64,000 nucleotides of DNA, from the NCBI GenBank assembly GCA_934463265.1, contig CAKSIU010000002.1, positions 1 to 64,000 of the forward strand, read 5' to 3'. Under the pieces are notes generated by a model. That model worked only from the letters and a program-made list of their open reading frames with translations, had not been told where the DNA came from and searched no databases. This document shows, one piece after another, positions 7,264-16,619 of the stretch; positions within the stretch are counted from its first letter, which is position 1, and each line of letters opens with the position of its first letter. The position numbers and the translations under genes were made by a program. The DNA comes from an uncultured Eubacteriales bacterium. GTDB taxonomy: Bacteria; Bacillota; Clostridia; Oscillospirales; Acutalibacteraceae.

Positions 7264-8463
7264 ATGAATATATCGGCAATAATATGTGAATATAACCCTT
7301 TTCACAACGGACATAAGTATCAAATTGAGAAAACTTTAAAAAACAAAGCGACACACATCGTTGCAATAATGAGCGGAAATTTTACTCAACGAGGAATTCC
7401 ATCTGTTATTTCAAAGCGTGTAAAAACTAAAATCGCGCTAGAAAATGGTTGCGACCTGGTTATAGAACTTCCTACACCATATTCTGTTGTAAATGCCGAA
7501 AAATTTGCGTTAGGTGCAGTTTTTCTCGCAAATTCTCTTAATTGCATCGATTTTTTAAGTTTTGGCTGCGAAAATAACGACATAAACATTTTAAAAAAAG
7601 CTGCTGAAATTTCTAATTCTTATGATGTTATAAAAATTACAAAAGAATATCTAAAGCAGGGTGTTTCCTTTGTAAATGCGCGATATAAAGCCATAAAAAC
7701 GCTTTTGGGAGAAGATTTTGCAAATTTACTTTCAACACCAAATAACATTTTAGCCGTGGAGTATATAAAAAGTCTAGACCTCCTAAATTCTAATATAGCT
7801 CCTATGCCGATTCTGCGCAAAAGCTGTCCACACAAAAGTACTTTCAACGTGGAAAATTTTGCAAATTCTACTCTTTTACGTGAAATGCTTTTAAAAAATG
7901 ATAAAAATATCAAAAATTTCATGCCCAAAAGCGCATACGAAATTTTAAATAAAGAAGTTGAAAAAGTTTTTGCGCCAGCTCAAATCTTAAACTGCGAGAG
8001 AGCCTTTTTAGCAAGACTTAGATGTATGAATCCCGCAGATTTTTTGCAAATTGCGGATGTAACAGAAGGTTTAGAAAATAAAATTTATAAAGCCGTCCAA
8101 AATTCCGTTTCTATCGAGGAGGTTTGCGCTCAAATAAAAAGCAAAAGATACACTCAAGCTCGTATTCAGCGAATTTTATTGTCGGCTTTTTTGGGTATAA
8201 ACAAAGAAATTTTCAATTTTTTGCCACCGTATATAAAAGTTCTTGGCTTTAACGACAAAGGAAAAGAAATTTTAAAAATTGCAAAAAATAAATCTACATT
8301 GCCCATTGTAACGAAAGCTTCTGACATAAAAAAGCTAAAAAATAATGAATTGGCAACGACATTCTTTGAGATTGAATCGCGTGCATTTGACTTATATAAT
8401 CTTATGCTGCCACGGATTCAAAGGTGTGGATTTGAGTCAACTAACCAGATAGTAAAAATTTAA
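7264..8463 (+). CDS. tmcAL: tRNA(Met) cytidine acetate ligase (TmcAL/YlbM)
   Basis: TmcAL uses ATP and acetate to acetylate C34 of elongator tRNA-Met, giving N4-acetylcytidine and preventing misreading of AUA codons. The 399-residue protein opens with the nucleotidyltransferase motif CEYNPFHNGHKYQI (HxGH) and then MSGNFTQRGIPS, both diagnostic of the family; length is typical. ATG 7264 has GGAGCC eight bases upstream. It is divergent from ackA, whose product releases acetate, its co-substrate; that link is suggestive only. It converges on the PBP gene with 5 bases between stops. Confidence 0.92.
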   Translation: MNISAIICEYNPFHNGHKYQIEKTLKNKATHIVAIMSGNFTQRGIPSVISKRVKTKIALENGCDLVIELPTPYSVVNAEKFALGAVFLANSLNCIDFLSFGCENNDINILKKAAEISNSYDVIKITKEYLKQGVSFVNARYKAIKTLLGEDFANLLSTPNNILAVEYIKSLDLLNSNIAPMPILRKSCPHKSTFNVENFANSTLLREMLLKNDKNIKNFMPKSAYEILNKEVEKVFAPAQILNCERAFLARLRCMNPADFLQIADVTEGLENKIYKAVQNSVSIEEVCAQIKSKRYTQARIQRILLSAFLGINKEIFNFLPPYIKVLGFNDKGKEILKIAKNKSTLPIVTKASDIKKLKNNELATTFFEIESRAFDLYNLMLPRIQRCGFESTNQIVKI

Positions 8464-8468
8464 GCCCC

Positions 8469-10082
8469 TTACTGATTTTTCAAAACGTTATAAAAAATCT
8501 CTTGCGTAATTTTTTTAAATGCCGGACCACAACTTTCCCCTCCGCCCTTTGCATCTTCGGCAAAGACTATTATTGAATATTTGGGCTTGTCTGCTGGATA
8601 AATCCCTGCGTACCAAGCCTGAACTACCGAATGATTTTCTGTTTTTATACCGGTTTGAGCCGTTCCTGTTTTTGCCGCAGCAATTCCCTCATCCGGCTTT
8701 CCTCTTGCGCTAGTACCGTATTCGACGGAGGCTTTCATATATTGAACTAAGTTCTGCGCGCAATCTTCAGATAAAACTCGCGTTAAATTCGGTTTTGCCG
8801 TTTTTTGAATATAATTTAAATTCTCATTTACAAGTCCCTCAACGAGTTTAGGCTCACAGTAAAGGCCTCCGGAAGCGATGGTATTTATCAGCACAGCAAC
8901 TTGTATCGGAGTTACCAAAAGTTTGCCCTGGCCAAAAGAAAAATTTGCGAGTGCTCTGTTATTGGACAAATTTTCGAGAGTAGGCAAAACTCCGGCTTTA
9001 GATGTAATTCCCGGAGCTAGTTCAAATTCCTTTGAAAAGCCTAGATTTTTTGACAAGTTAAGTAATTTTTCGCCGCCGATAGACAAAGCTTTTTCTATAA
9101 AGTAGGTGTTGCAGGAAAGTGCAACGGCTTTCTCTAAATTTACCAAACCATGCCCTTTGCTGTCAAAGCAGTGAAATTCATGGCCATCAACTTTACATTT
9201 TCCTGTGCAGTTATATATTTCATCAGGTCTTTTATTTTCGCTTAAAATAGCGGCAGCAGTTACCAATTTAAACACGGAACCGATATTGTACGGTAATAAA
9301 GCTCGATTTAAAAGCGGAGCATCCTCATCGTTCAATACGTCTGCGACATCCGTCGGCGAAAACGTAGGCATACTTACGCAAGCACGAATTTCACAATTTG
9401 GCACTTCTGTTATAACGACAGCGCCCTTTTTTATATATTTTTGAGCCGCAAGTTCTGCTATTTTTTGCAATTTTTCATCAATAGTCAAAACGACGCCTTT
9501 ACTATGTTTGTACATTGTATTCTCCACAACGCTATTTTCTCCAGGTATACGCCTATTCAGCGCATCGACCTTATACTTGACGTAAATACTTCCTTTTGCG
9601 CTGTTCAAGAAATCATTAAAAGCCTTTTCGATTCCGCAAACACCCTGCATATCGTTGTCTAAGTAACCGATTATATGCGGTGCTATCTGATTTTTTGAAT
9701 ATCTTTTAGGCACTTTAAAAGTGTTAATTCCTTTTGCTATTAGCTGTTCTTCGTCGGATAATTTCATAACAAAAGGTTTGCCGGACTTAATTTCCTCTAG
9801 CGCAAAATTTTTCTCGTCGTCGGATAAAATTTGAGATAAAACGTTAAGAGTATTAATTTCAGGCGTTACAGAAATAAAGGTTTCGTCGCTTACGCCAACA
9901 AGAGGTCTTTTCTTACAGTCATATATATTTCCTTTCATCGTCGCTACCTTCAATTTGTACGAACTCTGTCTGGCCGCCGCATCACAAAGTATTTCGCCTC
10001 TTGAAATTTTGTATGTGTTGAACACCGCTATTCCCAAAGAAATCATGAGCATCGAAAAAAATATTAAAATTCGTTTATACAT
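8469..10082 (-). CDS. class B penicillin-binding protein (transpeptidase)
   Basis: A monofunctional D,D-transpeptidase that cross-links peptidoglycan at the outer face of the membrane. Residues 4-22 form the N-terminal membrane anchor, followed by a compact dimerisation domain. The transpeptidase motifs are SVFK (269-272, acylated Ser269), SCN (323-325) and KTGT (471-474). At 537 residues it is short for FtsI/PBP2/SpoVD types and lacks PASTA repeats. It resembles the reduced class B enzymes of Clostridia that can act in elongation, division or spore cortex; I cannot choose among these. It is monocistronic or first of a short unit, with the gene at 10201 transcribed in the same direction behind a terminator. 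Confidence 0.88.
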   Translation of the reverse strand: MYKRILIFFSMLMISLGIAVFNTYKISRGEILCDAAARQSSYKLKVATMKGNIYDCKKRPLVGVSDETFISVTPEINTLNVLSQILSDDEKNFALEEIKSGKPFVMKLSDEEQLIAKGINTFKVPKRYSKNQIAPHIIGYLDNDMQGVCGIEKAFNDFLNSAKGSIYVKYKVDALNRRIPGENSVVENTMYKHSKGVVLTIDEKLQKIAELAAQKYIKKGAVVITEVPNCEIRACVSMPTFSPTDVADVLNDEDAPLLNRALLPYNIGSVFKLVTAAAILSENKRPDEIYNCTGKCKVDGHEFHCFDSKGHGLVNLEKAVALSCNTYFIEKALSIGGEKLLNLSKNLGFSKEFELAPGITSKAGVLPTLENLSNNRALANFSFGQGKLLVTPIQVAVLINTIASGGLYCEPKLVEGLVNENLNYIQKTAKPNLTRVLSEDCAQNLVQYMKASVEYGTSARGKPDEGIAAAKTGTAQTGIKTENHSVVQAWYAGIYPADKPKYSIIVFAEDAKGGGESCGPAFKKITQEIFYNVLKNQ

Positions 10083-10134
10083 AATATCACCTAATGGATA
10101 TTATTGACATAAAGGTTGGAAATTATATTTATAA

Positions 10135-10169
10135 GCAAAAAATAAAGAGTGGCCAACGCGCCACTCTTT
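10135..10169 (-). terminator. terminator of the 10201-10617 gene
   Basis: Minus strand AAAGAGTGG (10169-10161) pairs with CCACTCTTT (10152-10144), followed by ATTTTTTGC. It separates the small P-loop gene from the PBP gene. Confidence 0.8.
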
Positions 10170-10200
10170 GCTTTATTATCATTTTTATTTGGTCTGTTTT

Positions 10201-10617
10201 TTACTTTATTTCGATTAAGTTCAATATTTCACTTGGTAAGTCAGACTTTTCCACCGAAAGGCCTAAAGTTAATTTCGTATTATTCTTATCGCAGATTGAA
10301 TTCAATTTTTCTATAAAAGAAATTAAATCACTTTTATCAACATCATCAGTTGCGAAAATCGAATCCACTAAAATATCGGTAACATCATAATTTCCGGCAC
10401 AAATCCCGCAAATAAATCCATATAACCCACAAAAATCTGATATACAATACTCATCCGTGCTAATCAAGCGAACTTTATGGCTCAAATCAAAAGTAAGCTT
10501 TTTTTCGTTACTGATTACCACAACAATGCCGGTAGTTTTAGCTGTCAGCTGATTTGAAAGTTCGACCAATTTTTTTGTTTTTCCAGAACCTTTTTTGCCA
10601 ATTATTAGATTTATCAT
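10201..10617 (-). CDS. small P-loop nucleotide-binding protein
   Basis: The 138-residue protein starts with beta-strand NLIIGKKGSGKTKKL, whose GKKGSGKT is a Walker A motif. A later strand, VTDILVDSI, may serve as a Walker B region. No other domain is present, so it is a minimal P-loop protein. Similar small ATP-binding proteins occur in Clostridia without known function. AGGAACAGC precedes ATG 10617. It lies downstream of pgi, 26 bases away, probably on the same mRNA, with a terminator after it. Confidence 0.65.
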   Translation of the reverse strand: MINLIIGKKGSGKTKKLVELSNQLTAKTTGIVVVISNEKKLTFDLSHKVRLISTDEYCISDFCGLYGFICGICAGNYDVTDILVDSIFATDDVDKSDLISFIEKLNSICDKNNTKLTLGLSVEKSDLPSEILNLIEIK

Positions 10618-10643
10618 TTGCTGTTCCTCCCAAAATATTTTAT

Positions 10644-11981
10644 TTATTTAAATCTTTCAAAAAGAACCTCCCGACAAGATTCATAACCGGGCTTACCCAA
10701 AAGTGCAAACATATTTTTTTTATAACTCTCGACTCCAGGCTGATTAAAAGGATTTACGCCCAAAATATAGCCGGAAATCGCGCATGCTTTCTCAAAGAAA
10801 TATATCAGATACCCAACCTCAAAAGGGTTAATTTTAGGTATTTCTAAAATAATATTGGGCACATTTCCGTCAGTATGCGCAAATAAAGTACCTAAGCAGG
10901 CATTTTCATTGATAAAAGAAACCGCTTTTCCCGCCAAAAAGTTCAAACCATCCGAATCGTCATCAAGTTTTTCAATTAAAATATCGCTACTAGGTTCTTC
11001 AATATAAACAACGGTTTCAAATAAATTCCGCATACCATCCTGAATGTACTGACCCATAGAGTGTAAATCTGTAGAAAAAATCGCCGATGCAGGGAAAATG
11101 CCTTTGTGGTCTTTGCCCTCGCTCTCGCCAAATAACTGTTTAAACCACTCATTCATCATCGCAAAATTCGGCTCATAATTTACTAAAATTTCTATATTCT
11201 TGCCCTTTTGATACAATAAATTTCGAATCGCAGCATACTTGTAACAATTATTTTTTTCCAAATCAGCACAGTTAAATTTATCTTGAGCGCATTTTGCACC
11301 CGACATTAATGCGTCGATGTCGATTCCTGCAACAGCTATCGGCAAAAGTCCGGCAGAAGTTAAAACAGAGTATCTGCCGCCGATATTATTGGGAATCGTA
11401 AAAGTTTCGTATCCTTCTTTTTCTGCAATTTGTTTTAGCGTACCTTTTTGACTGTCAGTTGTACAAAAAATTCTTTTTTTAGCTTCGTCCTCGCCGTATT
11501 TATCTTCCAAAAACTTTCTAAATATTCTAAAAGCAATTGCAGGTTCGGTCGTTGTGCCGGATTTTGATATCACATTTATACAGACATCTTTGCCATCGCA
11601 AATTTTTAAAATATCATTTAAAGCAGATGCACTGATATTATTTCCGACGAAATAAATATCCGGAGTGTCTTTTGGCAAAATATTGTAATTTTGTGATTTT
11701 ACCAATTCAATTACAGCTCTTGCGCCCAAATACGAACCGCCAATGCCTATAACAATAAAAACATCGGTTTTAGAATTTATTTTTTGAGCAGTTTCTTTTA
11801 CTCTGCAAAATTCGTCTTTATCATAATCTGTAGGAAGCGTTAACCAACCGATAAAATCACTTCCTAACCCCGTTTTATTATGTAATAAATCGTGTGCCAA
11901 ATCCACTTGAGGCCTAATAGAGTGATATTCTTGTGCGTTGATAAATGAGTTTAAATATTTTGTGTTCAACTCTACGGGCAT
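10644..11981 (-). CDS. pgi: glucose-6-phosphate isomerase
   Basis: Pgi interconverts glucose 6-phosphate and fructose 6-phosphate in glycolysis and gluconeogenesis. The 445-residue protein has the SIS-fold signatures [26 protein letters not shown] and [14 protein letters not shown], and the KDHKGIFPA and [12 protein letters not shown] regions of the short bacterial class. ATG 11981 has GGGAG ten bases upstream; GTG 11990 would be too close to the RBS. Length fits the Firmicutes form. Confidence 0.96.
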   Translation of the reverse strand: MPVELNTKYLNSFINAQEYHSIRPQVDLAHDLLHNKTGLGSDFIGWLTLPTDYDKDEFCRVKETAQKINSKTDVFIVIGIGGSYLGARAVIELVKSQNYNILPKDTPDIYFVGNNISASALNDILKICDGKDVCINVISKSGTTTEPAIAFRIFRKFLEDKYGEDEAKKRIFCTTDSQKGTLKQIAEKEGYETFTIPNNIGGRYSVLTSAGLLPIAVAGIDIDALMSGAKCAQDKFNCADLEKNNCYKYAAIRNLLYQKGKNIEILVNYEPNFAMMNEWFKQLFGESEGKDHKGIFPASAIFSTDLHSMGQYIQDGMRNLFETVVYIEEPSSDILIEKLDDDSDGLNFLAGKAVSFINENACLGTLFAHTDGNVPNIILEIPKINPFEVGYLIYFFEKACAISGYILGVNPFNQPGVESYKKNMFALLGKPGYESCREVLFERFK

Positions 11982-12013
11982 AATTTTCACACTCCCTCAA
12001 CTAATCTTAAATC

Positions 12014-12042
12014 ATTGTACAATATAAAAATTTTTTTTGCAA
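12014..12042 (-). promoter_or_regulatory. promoter of pgi
   Basis: Minus strand TTGCAA (12042-12037), 17 bases, TACAAT (12019-12014), about 30 bases before the pgi start. Confidence 0.65.
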
Positions 12043-12057
12043 CAACATTAAAAATAA

Positions 12058-13227
12058 TTATATTTTGAAAAATTCGTCAATTAAAGTGTGAAAAACAGAG
12101 CCAAAATTGATAACATCTATGTCTTCCATCGCAACAATATCGTATTCTGCAATTATTTCGTCATTCAATTTATAAATTAATCTGCCCAGACTTTGCCCCT
12201 TTTTTACCGGAGCATTCACCTCGGACACAATTTCCATACTATTATCAATGCTGTGCTCTTTGCCTTTTGGAATCAGAACTTCATTGTCGATATTTACCTC
12301 TACACCGACTTCTGGCTTCATTCCTTCAATAACTTTAATCGGCTCAAAAATATTCTCATCAACGACCGGTTTTAACATATTATAATTCGCAAACCCAAAG
12401 TCTAACAAAGTTGCCGCATCTTTAAAGCGTTCTTTTCCGTTGGCGCCACCCAAAATTACCGCATTCAAACTTAAATTTCCCCTTGTTGCCGTTGCCGTAA
12501 CACAACTTCCGGCCTGAGATGTTGTTCCAGTTTTTAGCCCGGTAATTCCATTGTAGCTTTTCAAAAGTTTATTAGTGTTTACCAGTTGAGTTTTGCCATC
12601 CCTTAAATAATCCATCCAAATTGAGGTATAATCGAATATTTTTTTATGTTTTATAAGTTCTCGCGACATCAACGCAACATCATAAGCACTCGTTACGTGA
12701 CCGTCTTCGTCAAGTCCGTTGCAGTTTTTAAATACGGTTTCTGCCATGGATAAATCTTTGGCTTTACGGTTCATCTCCGAAACAAAAACATCTTCCGAGC
12801 CGCAAACATATTCTGCCAAAGCCACCGCAGCATCGTTTGCCGAAGCCACCATTGTCGCCTTTATAAGTTCATCAACAGTCATAGTCTCGCCGGGTTTAAG
12901 CCAAATGTCAGAACCTCCCATAGAGGCCGCGTGTTCACTGGCAGATACTGTATCTGTCAGGCTTATTTTTCCAGCGTCCAATGCCTCCATAACCAAAATC
13001 ATCGTCATAACTTTTGTTATAGATGCACAGCACCGAATTTCATGCGAATTTTTTTCATAAATTACTTTTCCGGTATTAGGTTCCATCAAAATAGCCACCG
13101 GAGCTGAAATTTCTATGTTTTCCTCATTAACAGAGTAAACTTTTTTCACCGATATCAAAATAAATGAAAATGCAAGTATCAAACTAATTATGATTTTGCC
13201 ATATTTTTTAATAACATTCACGCACAC
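12058..13227 (-). CDS. D-alanyl-D-alanine carboxypeptidase (DacF/PBP5 family, S11)
   Basis: This enzyme removes the last D-alanine of peptidoglycan pentapeptides, limiting cross-linking. Residues 9-32 form a signal segment. The S11 motifs are SITKVM (catalytic Ser-x-x-Lys near residue 68), SANDAAV and GLKTGTTS; a C-terminal beta-rich domain follows. There is no obvious C-terminal amphipathic anchor beyond FHTLIDEFFKI, which could serve as one. The start is a GTG at 13227 behind AGGGTGAG; a second GTG two codons in is possible. In sporulating Clostridia, DacF-type genes often accompany sigma factor operons, and sigE lies 540 bases upstream. Confidence 0.88.
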   Translation of the reverse strand: MCVNVIKKYGKIIISLILAFSFILISVKKVYSVNEENIEISAPVAILMEPNTGKVIYEKNSHEIRCCASITKVMTMILVMEALDAGKISLTDTVSASEHAASMGGSDIWLKPGETMTVDELIKATMVASANDAAVALAEYVCGSEDVFVSEMNRKAKDLSMAETVFKNCNGLDEDGHVTSAYDVALMSRELIKHKKIFDYTSIWMDYLRDGKTQLVNTNKLLKSYNGITGLKTGTTSQAGSCVTATATRGNLSLNAVILGGANGKERFKDAATLLDFGFANYNMLKPVVDENIFEPIKVIEGMKPEVGVEVNIDNEVLIPKGKEHSIDNSMEIVSEVNAPVKKGQSLGRLIYKLNDEIIAEYDIVAMEDIDVINFGSVFHTLIDEFFKI

Positions 13228-13350
13228 TTTGTCTCACCCTCAAATTTAAATTTTTCTCTAGTAATATTATTCTTTAGTGGTTTAATCTATGCCAAAATCA
13301 CAGCGATAAGTTTAATTGTGAAAAATAATAAAAACATCTTAAAAAATAGC

Positions 13351-13400
13351 TTGATATTTATCTATTTTTATGTTAAAATGTATTTGTTGATCAACAAATA
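13351..13400 (+). promoter_or_regulatory. promoter with a perfect 20-bp palindromic operator
   Basis: TTGATA (13351-13356), 17 bases, TAAAAT (13374-13379). Directly after the -10 box, 13381-13400 is a perfect inverted repeat (TATTTGTTGA and its exact complement), covering the expected transcription start at about 13386. A dimeric repressor bound there would block initiation. The motif does not match the operators I know well (LexA, Rex, PerR, CodY, BlaI). The regulator is unknown. Confidence 0.75.
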
Positions 13401-13433
13401 CAATATTTTAATAGCAGAAAGGAAGATTATTTT

Positions 13434-13721
13434 ATGAAAAAAGAAAACGAAAAATTGCAAAAAGTTAATGCAGAGGCCACACAAAATGTTGGCGGAGGTA
13501 TGCTTGTTAGGTCTAATGCTTCTACTCCCGACAATGTTCTGTATGATGTAATAGACAATAAAACTAAAGAAGTAGTTGCTTCTGAGTTACCGATGTATGA
13601 CGCTTTGAAAATTAATAAACTATATAATAGAAGAGATGAAATTCAAAAAGTTACAGAAAATCATTCAAAAAATGCCAAAAAAAGTGATAGCAATTTTAAT
13701 CCGTTAAATTATGTGAAATAA
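13434..13721 (+). CDS. small protein with double-glycine leader-like motif
   Basis: The 95-residue product starts MKKENEKLQKVNAEATQNVG and reaches a GGG at residues 20-22. This looks like the leader of peptides that are cut after Gly-Gly by peptidase-containing ABC transporters. The rest (about 73 residues) contains YDVIDNKTKEVVASELPMYD and is polar and lysine-rich, with no cysteine, so it is unlike classical lantibiotics. GAAAGGAAG precedes ATG 13434. It is an isolated plus-strand gene with its own promoter, operator and terminator in a minus-strand region. No transporter or modification enzyme is near. It could also be a small regulatory or secreted protein; function is unknown. Confidence 0.7.
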   Translation: MKKENEKLQKVNAEATQNVGGGMLVRSNASTPDNVLYDVIDNKTKEVVASELPMYDALKINKLYNRRDEIQKVTENHSKNAKKSDSNFNPLNYVK

Positions 13722-13728
13722 AAACATT

Positions 13729-13766
13729 TAAAGCACCTGAAATAATTTTTCGGGTGCTTTTTTAAT
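13729..13766. terminator. bidirectional terminator between the 13434 gene and sigE
   Basis: AAAGCACC (13730-13737) pairs with GGTGCTTT (13753-13760), extended by GAAA/TTTC, followed by TTTTAATTT on plus and flanked by an A-run that gives U residues on minus. It serves both convergent genes. Confidence 0.85.
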
Positions 13767-14489
13767 TTAGCAAACACGTTCAAGGTCTCTTTTTAGACGT
13801 TCAATTATTCTTTTTTCCAACCGAGAAATATACGACTGAGAGATACCCAAAGAATCTGCAACTTCTTTTTGAGTGTGCTCTTGATTCCCGGAAAGACCGA
13901 ATCTTAACTCCATAATGTTGCGCTCTCTGCTTGACAATTTTGACACAGCATTAAGCAAAACTTGACATTCAACTTCCTGCTCAATTCTTTTATTTACGAT
14001 ATCCTGCTCGCTGCCCAAAATGTCTGACAAAAGCAACTCATTTCCGTCCCAGTCCACGTTTAAAGGCTCATCAATAGAAATTTCATTTTTCATCTGTGAA
14101 CTTTTTCGAAGGTACATCAAAATTTCATTTTCTATACATCTGGAAGCATATGTCGCAAGTTTTATATTTTTGTCAGGGCTAAACGTATTAACAGCCTTGA
14201 TAAGACCAATAGTTCCGATAGAAATCAAATCTTCTACGTTCGCACCGGTCGAGTCAAACTTTTTGGCAATATAAACCACAAGCCTTAAATTATGAGTTAT
14301 CAACGGCTCTCTTGCGCCAGTAACACCATTTTTTATATCGTTCATAATTTTTGCCTCCTGAGCTTTTGTCAAAGGCGGCGGCAACGTTTCGGAACCGTTT
14401 ATGTAGTGTATTTCTTCAATTAATTTTAATTTTTTAAAAAATTTCAACAGATAAAACCTAATTTTGCCTAAAATATAATAAAATTTCAT
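13767..14489 (-). CDS. sigE: RNA polymerase sporulation sigma factor SigE
   Basis: Sigma-E directs early gene expression in the mother cell during sporulation. The 240-residue protein carries the pro-sequence typical of pro-sigma-E, a membrane-associating basic/hydrophobic N-terminus up to about residue 30, just before [13 protein letters not shown]. It then has region 2 ([45 protein letters not shown]) and region 4 ([15 protein letters not shown] and a [20 protein letters not shown] helix-turn-helix). The partner protease gene spoIIGA lies 13 bases upstream. sigG, which follows in Bacillus, is not here. RBS AAAAGGAGC. Confidence 0.96.
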   Translation of the reverse strand: MKFYYILGKIRFYLLKFFKKLKLIEEIHYINGSETLPPPLTKAQEAKIMNDIKNGVTGAREPLITHNLRLVVYIAKKFDSTGANVEDLISIGTIGLIKAVNTFSPDKNIKLATYASRCIENEILMYLRKSSQMKNEISIDEPLNVDWDGNELLLSDILGSEQDIVNKRIEQEVECQVLLNAVSKLSSRERNIMELRFGLSGNQEHTQKEVADSLGISQSYISRLEKRIIERLKRDLERVC

Positions 14490-14502
14490 ATTTAAGCTCC
14501 TT

Positions 14503-15384
14503 TTATTCTATAAGTTCAAAATTAATCAACGCTTGAAATTCGTCATTAAATATTTTTTCGCTGCAAACAGCTACATAAGCTTCTTTTTTTACGTTTTGAG
14601 TCTTTGACAAAATTTCTATATATGTAGGTTTAAATGCTGGCAAAAGACCTGTTCCGGAGATAGTTTTGTATGGAATCAGCCTAAAATTTTTTAATCTTTG
14701 CACGTCGTATGAAATTTTTTCCGAAGAACCGTTTGTATCTAGCACACAAAAGTATTCTTTTATTGGTTCAGGAACTATGTTTTCGATAAATTTGTACCGT
14801 GCAACAACCACTGGCAAACCAGAAAATGGCTCTCTTAATGTGTTTCCAGTGTCGATTTTCGCCTTTAATATTACAGATTTTTCATTAAATTTTATTAACA
14901 CGTCGCAGTCTAAATTTAAATTATCTTGACGTCCAGTAATTCTGTTCATTAAACGTATAATCAAATAAGAAAAAAATGTTGCTGTAACCAAAAATAACGG
15001 CGATAAATTGAGATATATCATGCTGTTGTTCATAAAAATGACATTTGGCATAAAAAAATACCACAAACAAAATATAATTCCGCCAAAAAGAAAATTTATG
15101 CCGTAAAATGTTGTGATAATTTTTAAAAATAACCGAAAGTTCACCCACTTAAAAGCAAGAAAAACTATTGACGCAGACATAATTAACTTAATAAACAACG
15201 AAATGATATCGTTTATCGGAGGCAATAAAATTATTAAGGAATATATTGCTCCAACGAATGAACTTAATATCAATCTTTTTCGAATCGGTTTTAAGTTTAA
15301 AATTCTGGCTACAGATAGAAGCAAAAAATAATTTATAAAAAGGTTCACAGATATAAGTACGTCAACATATATGGTTTGCTTCAT
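14503..15384 (-). CDS. spoIIGA: sporulation sigma-E factor-processing peptidase SpoIIGA
   Basis: SpoIIGA is a membrane aspartic protease in the sporulation septum that cuts pro-sigma-E. The 293-residue protein begins [20 protein letters not shown] and has five hydrophobic segments in the first 150 residues. A cytoplasmic domain follows with the catalytic [15 protein letters not shown] (Asp-Thr-Gly) and the [11 protein letters not shown] region. ATG 15384 has AAGGAGGTCGAT upstream; the open frame extends to 15453 without an RBS. It forms an operon with sigE. The upstream 100 bases probably hold its promoter, though I could not pick out a clear Spo0A box. Confidence 0.93.
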   Translation of the reverse strand: MKQTIYVDVLISVNLFINYFLLLSVARILNLKPIRKRLILSSFVGAIYSLIILLPPINDIISLFIKLIMSASIVFLAFKWVNFRLFLKIITTFYGINFLFGGIIFCLWYFFMPNVIFMNNSMIYLNLSPLFLVTATFFSYLIIRLMNRITGRQDNLNLDCDVLIKFNEKSVILKAKIDTGNTLREPFSGLPVVVARYKFIENIVPEPIKEYFCVLDTNGSSEKISYDVQRLKNFRLIPYKTISGTGLLPAFKPTYIEILSKTQNVKKEAYVAVCSEKIFNDEFQALINFELIE

Positions 15385-15479
15385 ATCGACCTCCTTATTG
15401 CCTAGTTTCTGATTAATCCTATTATCGCTTAATTTGCAGATTTTTTTTGTCACAATACGGCGGTATATTATTTTTCTAA

Positions 15480-15512
15480 AAAATAAAAAAGATGCCGCAA
15501 ATCAGCATCTTT
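15480..15512 (-). terminator. terminator after manC
   Basis: Minus strand AAAGATGC (15512-15505) pairs with GCATCTTT (15495-15488), followed by TTTATTTTTTA. It isolates the manC transcript from spoIIGA. Confidence 0.85.
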
Positions 15513-15533
15513 AGAATTCGTATCCATATTTTT

Positions 15534-16613
15534 TTAAATATATTCTTTTCTGTTGCAAATTTTTAAATTTTCAATCACTTTTTTTATCTTATTTGCATCC
15601 GTCTTATCGCAAATAAGCGTTGCATCAGCAGTGTCCACCACAATCAAATCTTTTATACCAACCAGCGCAATTAATTTATCTGAGCCTTGAACAATGCTGT
15701 TTTTAGTATCTATCGTTATAATATTTCCACTGATTACATTATTAAAATCGTCCGTTTTATTTATGCGTTCAATCGCAAGCCAAGAACCGACGTCATCCCA
15801 ACCAAATGTTCCTGGAATTACAAAAATATTTTCGGCCTTTTCCAATATGCCATAATCAATCGAAATTGACTCAAATTCATTAAAATTTTTTTGCAAAGAT
15901 TCTTGATAAATATCAGTTCCAATGGATTTAATAATTGGCTGCAAGCCATTATAAATATCAGGCAATTTTGCTTTAAAATTCTCTAATATTGAAGAAACCT
16001 TCCATATAAACATACCGCTGTTCCACAAATATGTTCCGCAGGAAAGATATTCTTTGGCTTTTTCTAAATCAGGTTTTTCCACAAACTTTTCTACTTTAAA
16101 AGCAGCACTTTCCCCGAATATTTCTCTTTTGTTGTTAAATTTAATATATCCATAACCTGTTTCTGGATGCGTGGGCGTTATTCCGATTGTAACTAAGTTC
16201 GTGTTATTCTCTGCAACTTTACAGGCATCTTTTAACGAATATAAGTACATTTCTTTATTTTTTATCAGATGGTCAGATGGCAAAACTATCATTATTGCAT
16301 CGTCGTACTTATTCTTGATATGCCCGGCTGCCAAAGCAATGCACGGAGCGGTGTTTCTTGAGACCGGTTCGCACAAAATATTCTTTTCCGGAAGATTAGG
16401 CAGTTGTTTCCGTACTAAATCAATGTATTCCTTGTTAGTCGAAACGAAAATATCATTTATATCAACCAGTGGCAAAATTCGCTTTACCGTATGCTGAATC
16501 ATTGTAATGCCGTCATCTGTCAAGGATAAAAACTGTTTAGGCAAATTACGTCGACTTTTGGGCCAAAAACGTTCACCTCTGCCACCTGCCATAATTAAAG
16601 CTGTTTTTTTCAT
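15534..16613 (-). CDS. manC: mannose-1-phosphate guanylyltransferase
   Basis: The enzyme joins mannose 1-phosphate and GTP to make GDP-mannose for surface polysaccharides. The 359-residue protein has the nucleotidyltransferase signature LIMAGGRGERFWPKSRRNLP at the N-terminus, EPVSRNTAPCIALAA, the metal site VLPSDHLI, VEKFVEKPDL and a C-terminal GTFGWDDVGSW motif. It lacks the extra cupin isomerase domain of bifunctional ManC/AlgA proteins, so it is a stand-alone pyrophosphorylase. It is last in the run yqeG-aroQ-M24-AI-2E-manC and only 6 bases after the transporter gene. Confidence 0.93.
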   Translation of the reverse strand: MKKTALIMAGGRGERFWPKSRRNLPKQFLSLTDDGITMIQHTVKRILPLVDINDIFVSTNKEYIDLVRKQLPNLPEKNILCEPVSRNTAPCIALAAGHIKNKYDDAIMIVLPSDHLIKNKEMYLYSLKDACKVAENNTNLVTIGITPTHPETGYGYIKFNNKREIFGESAAFKVEKFVEKPDLEKAKEYLSCGTYLWNSGMFIWKVSSILENFKAKLPDIYNGLQPIIKSIGTDIYQESLQKNFNEFESISIDYGILEKAENIFVIPGTFGWDDVGSWLAIERINKTDDFNNVISGNIITIDTKNSIVQGSDKLIALVGIKDLIVVDTADATLICDKTDANKIKKVIENLKICNRKEYI

Positions 16614-16619
16614 GATAAA

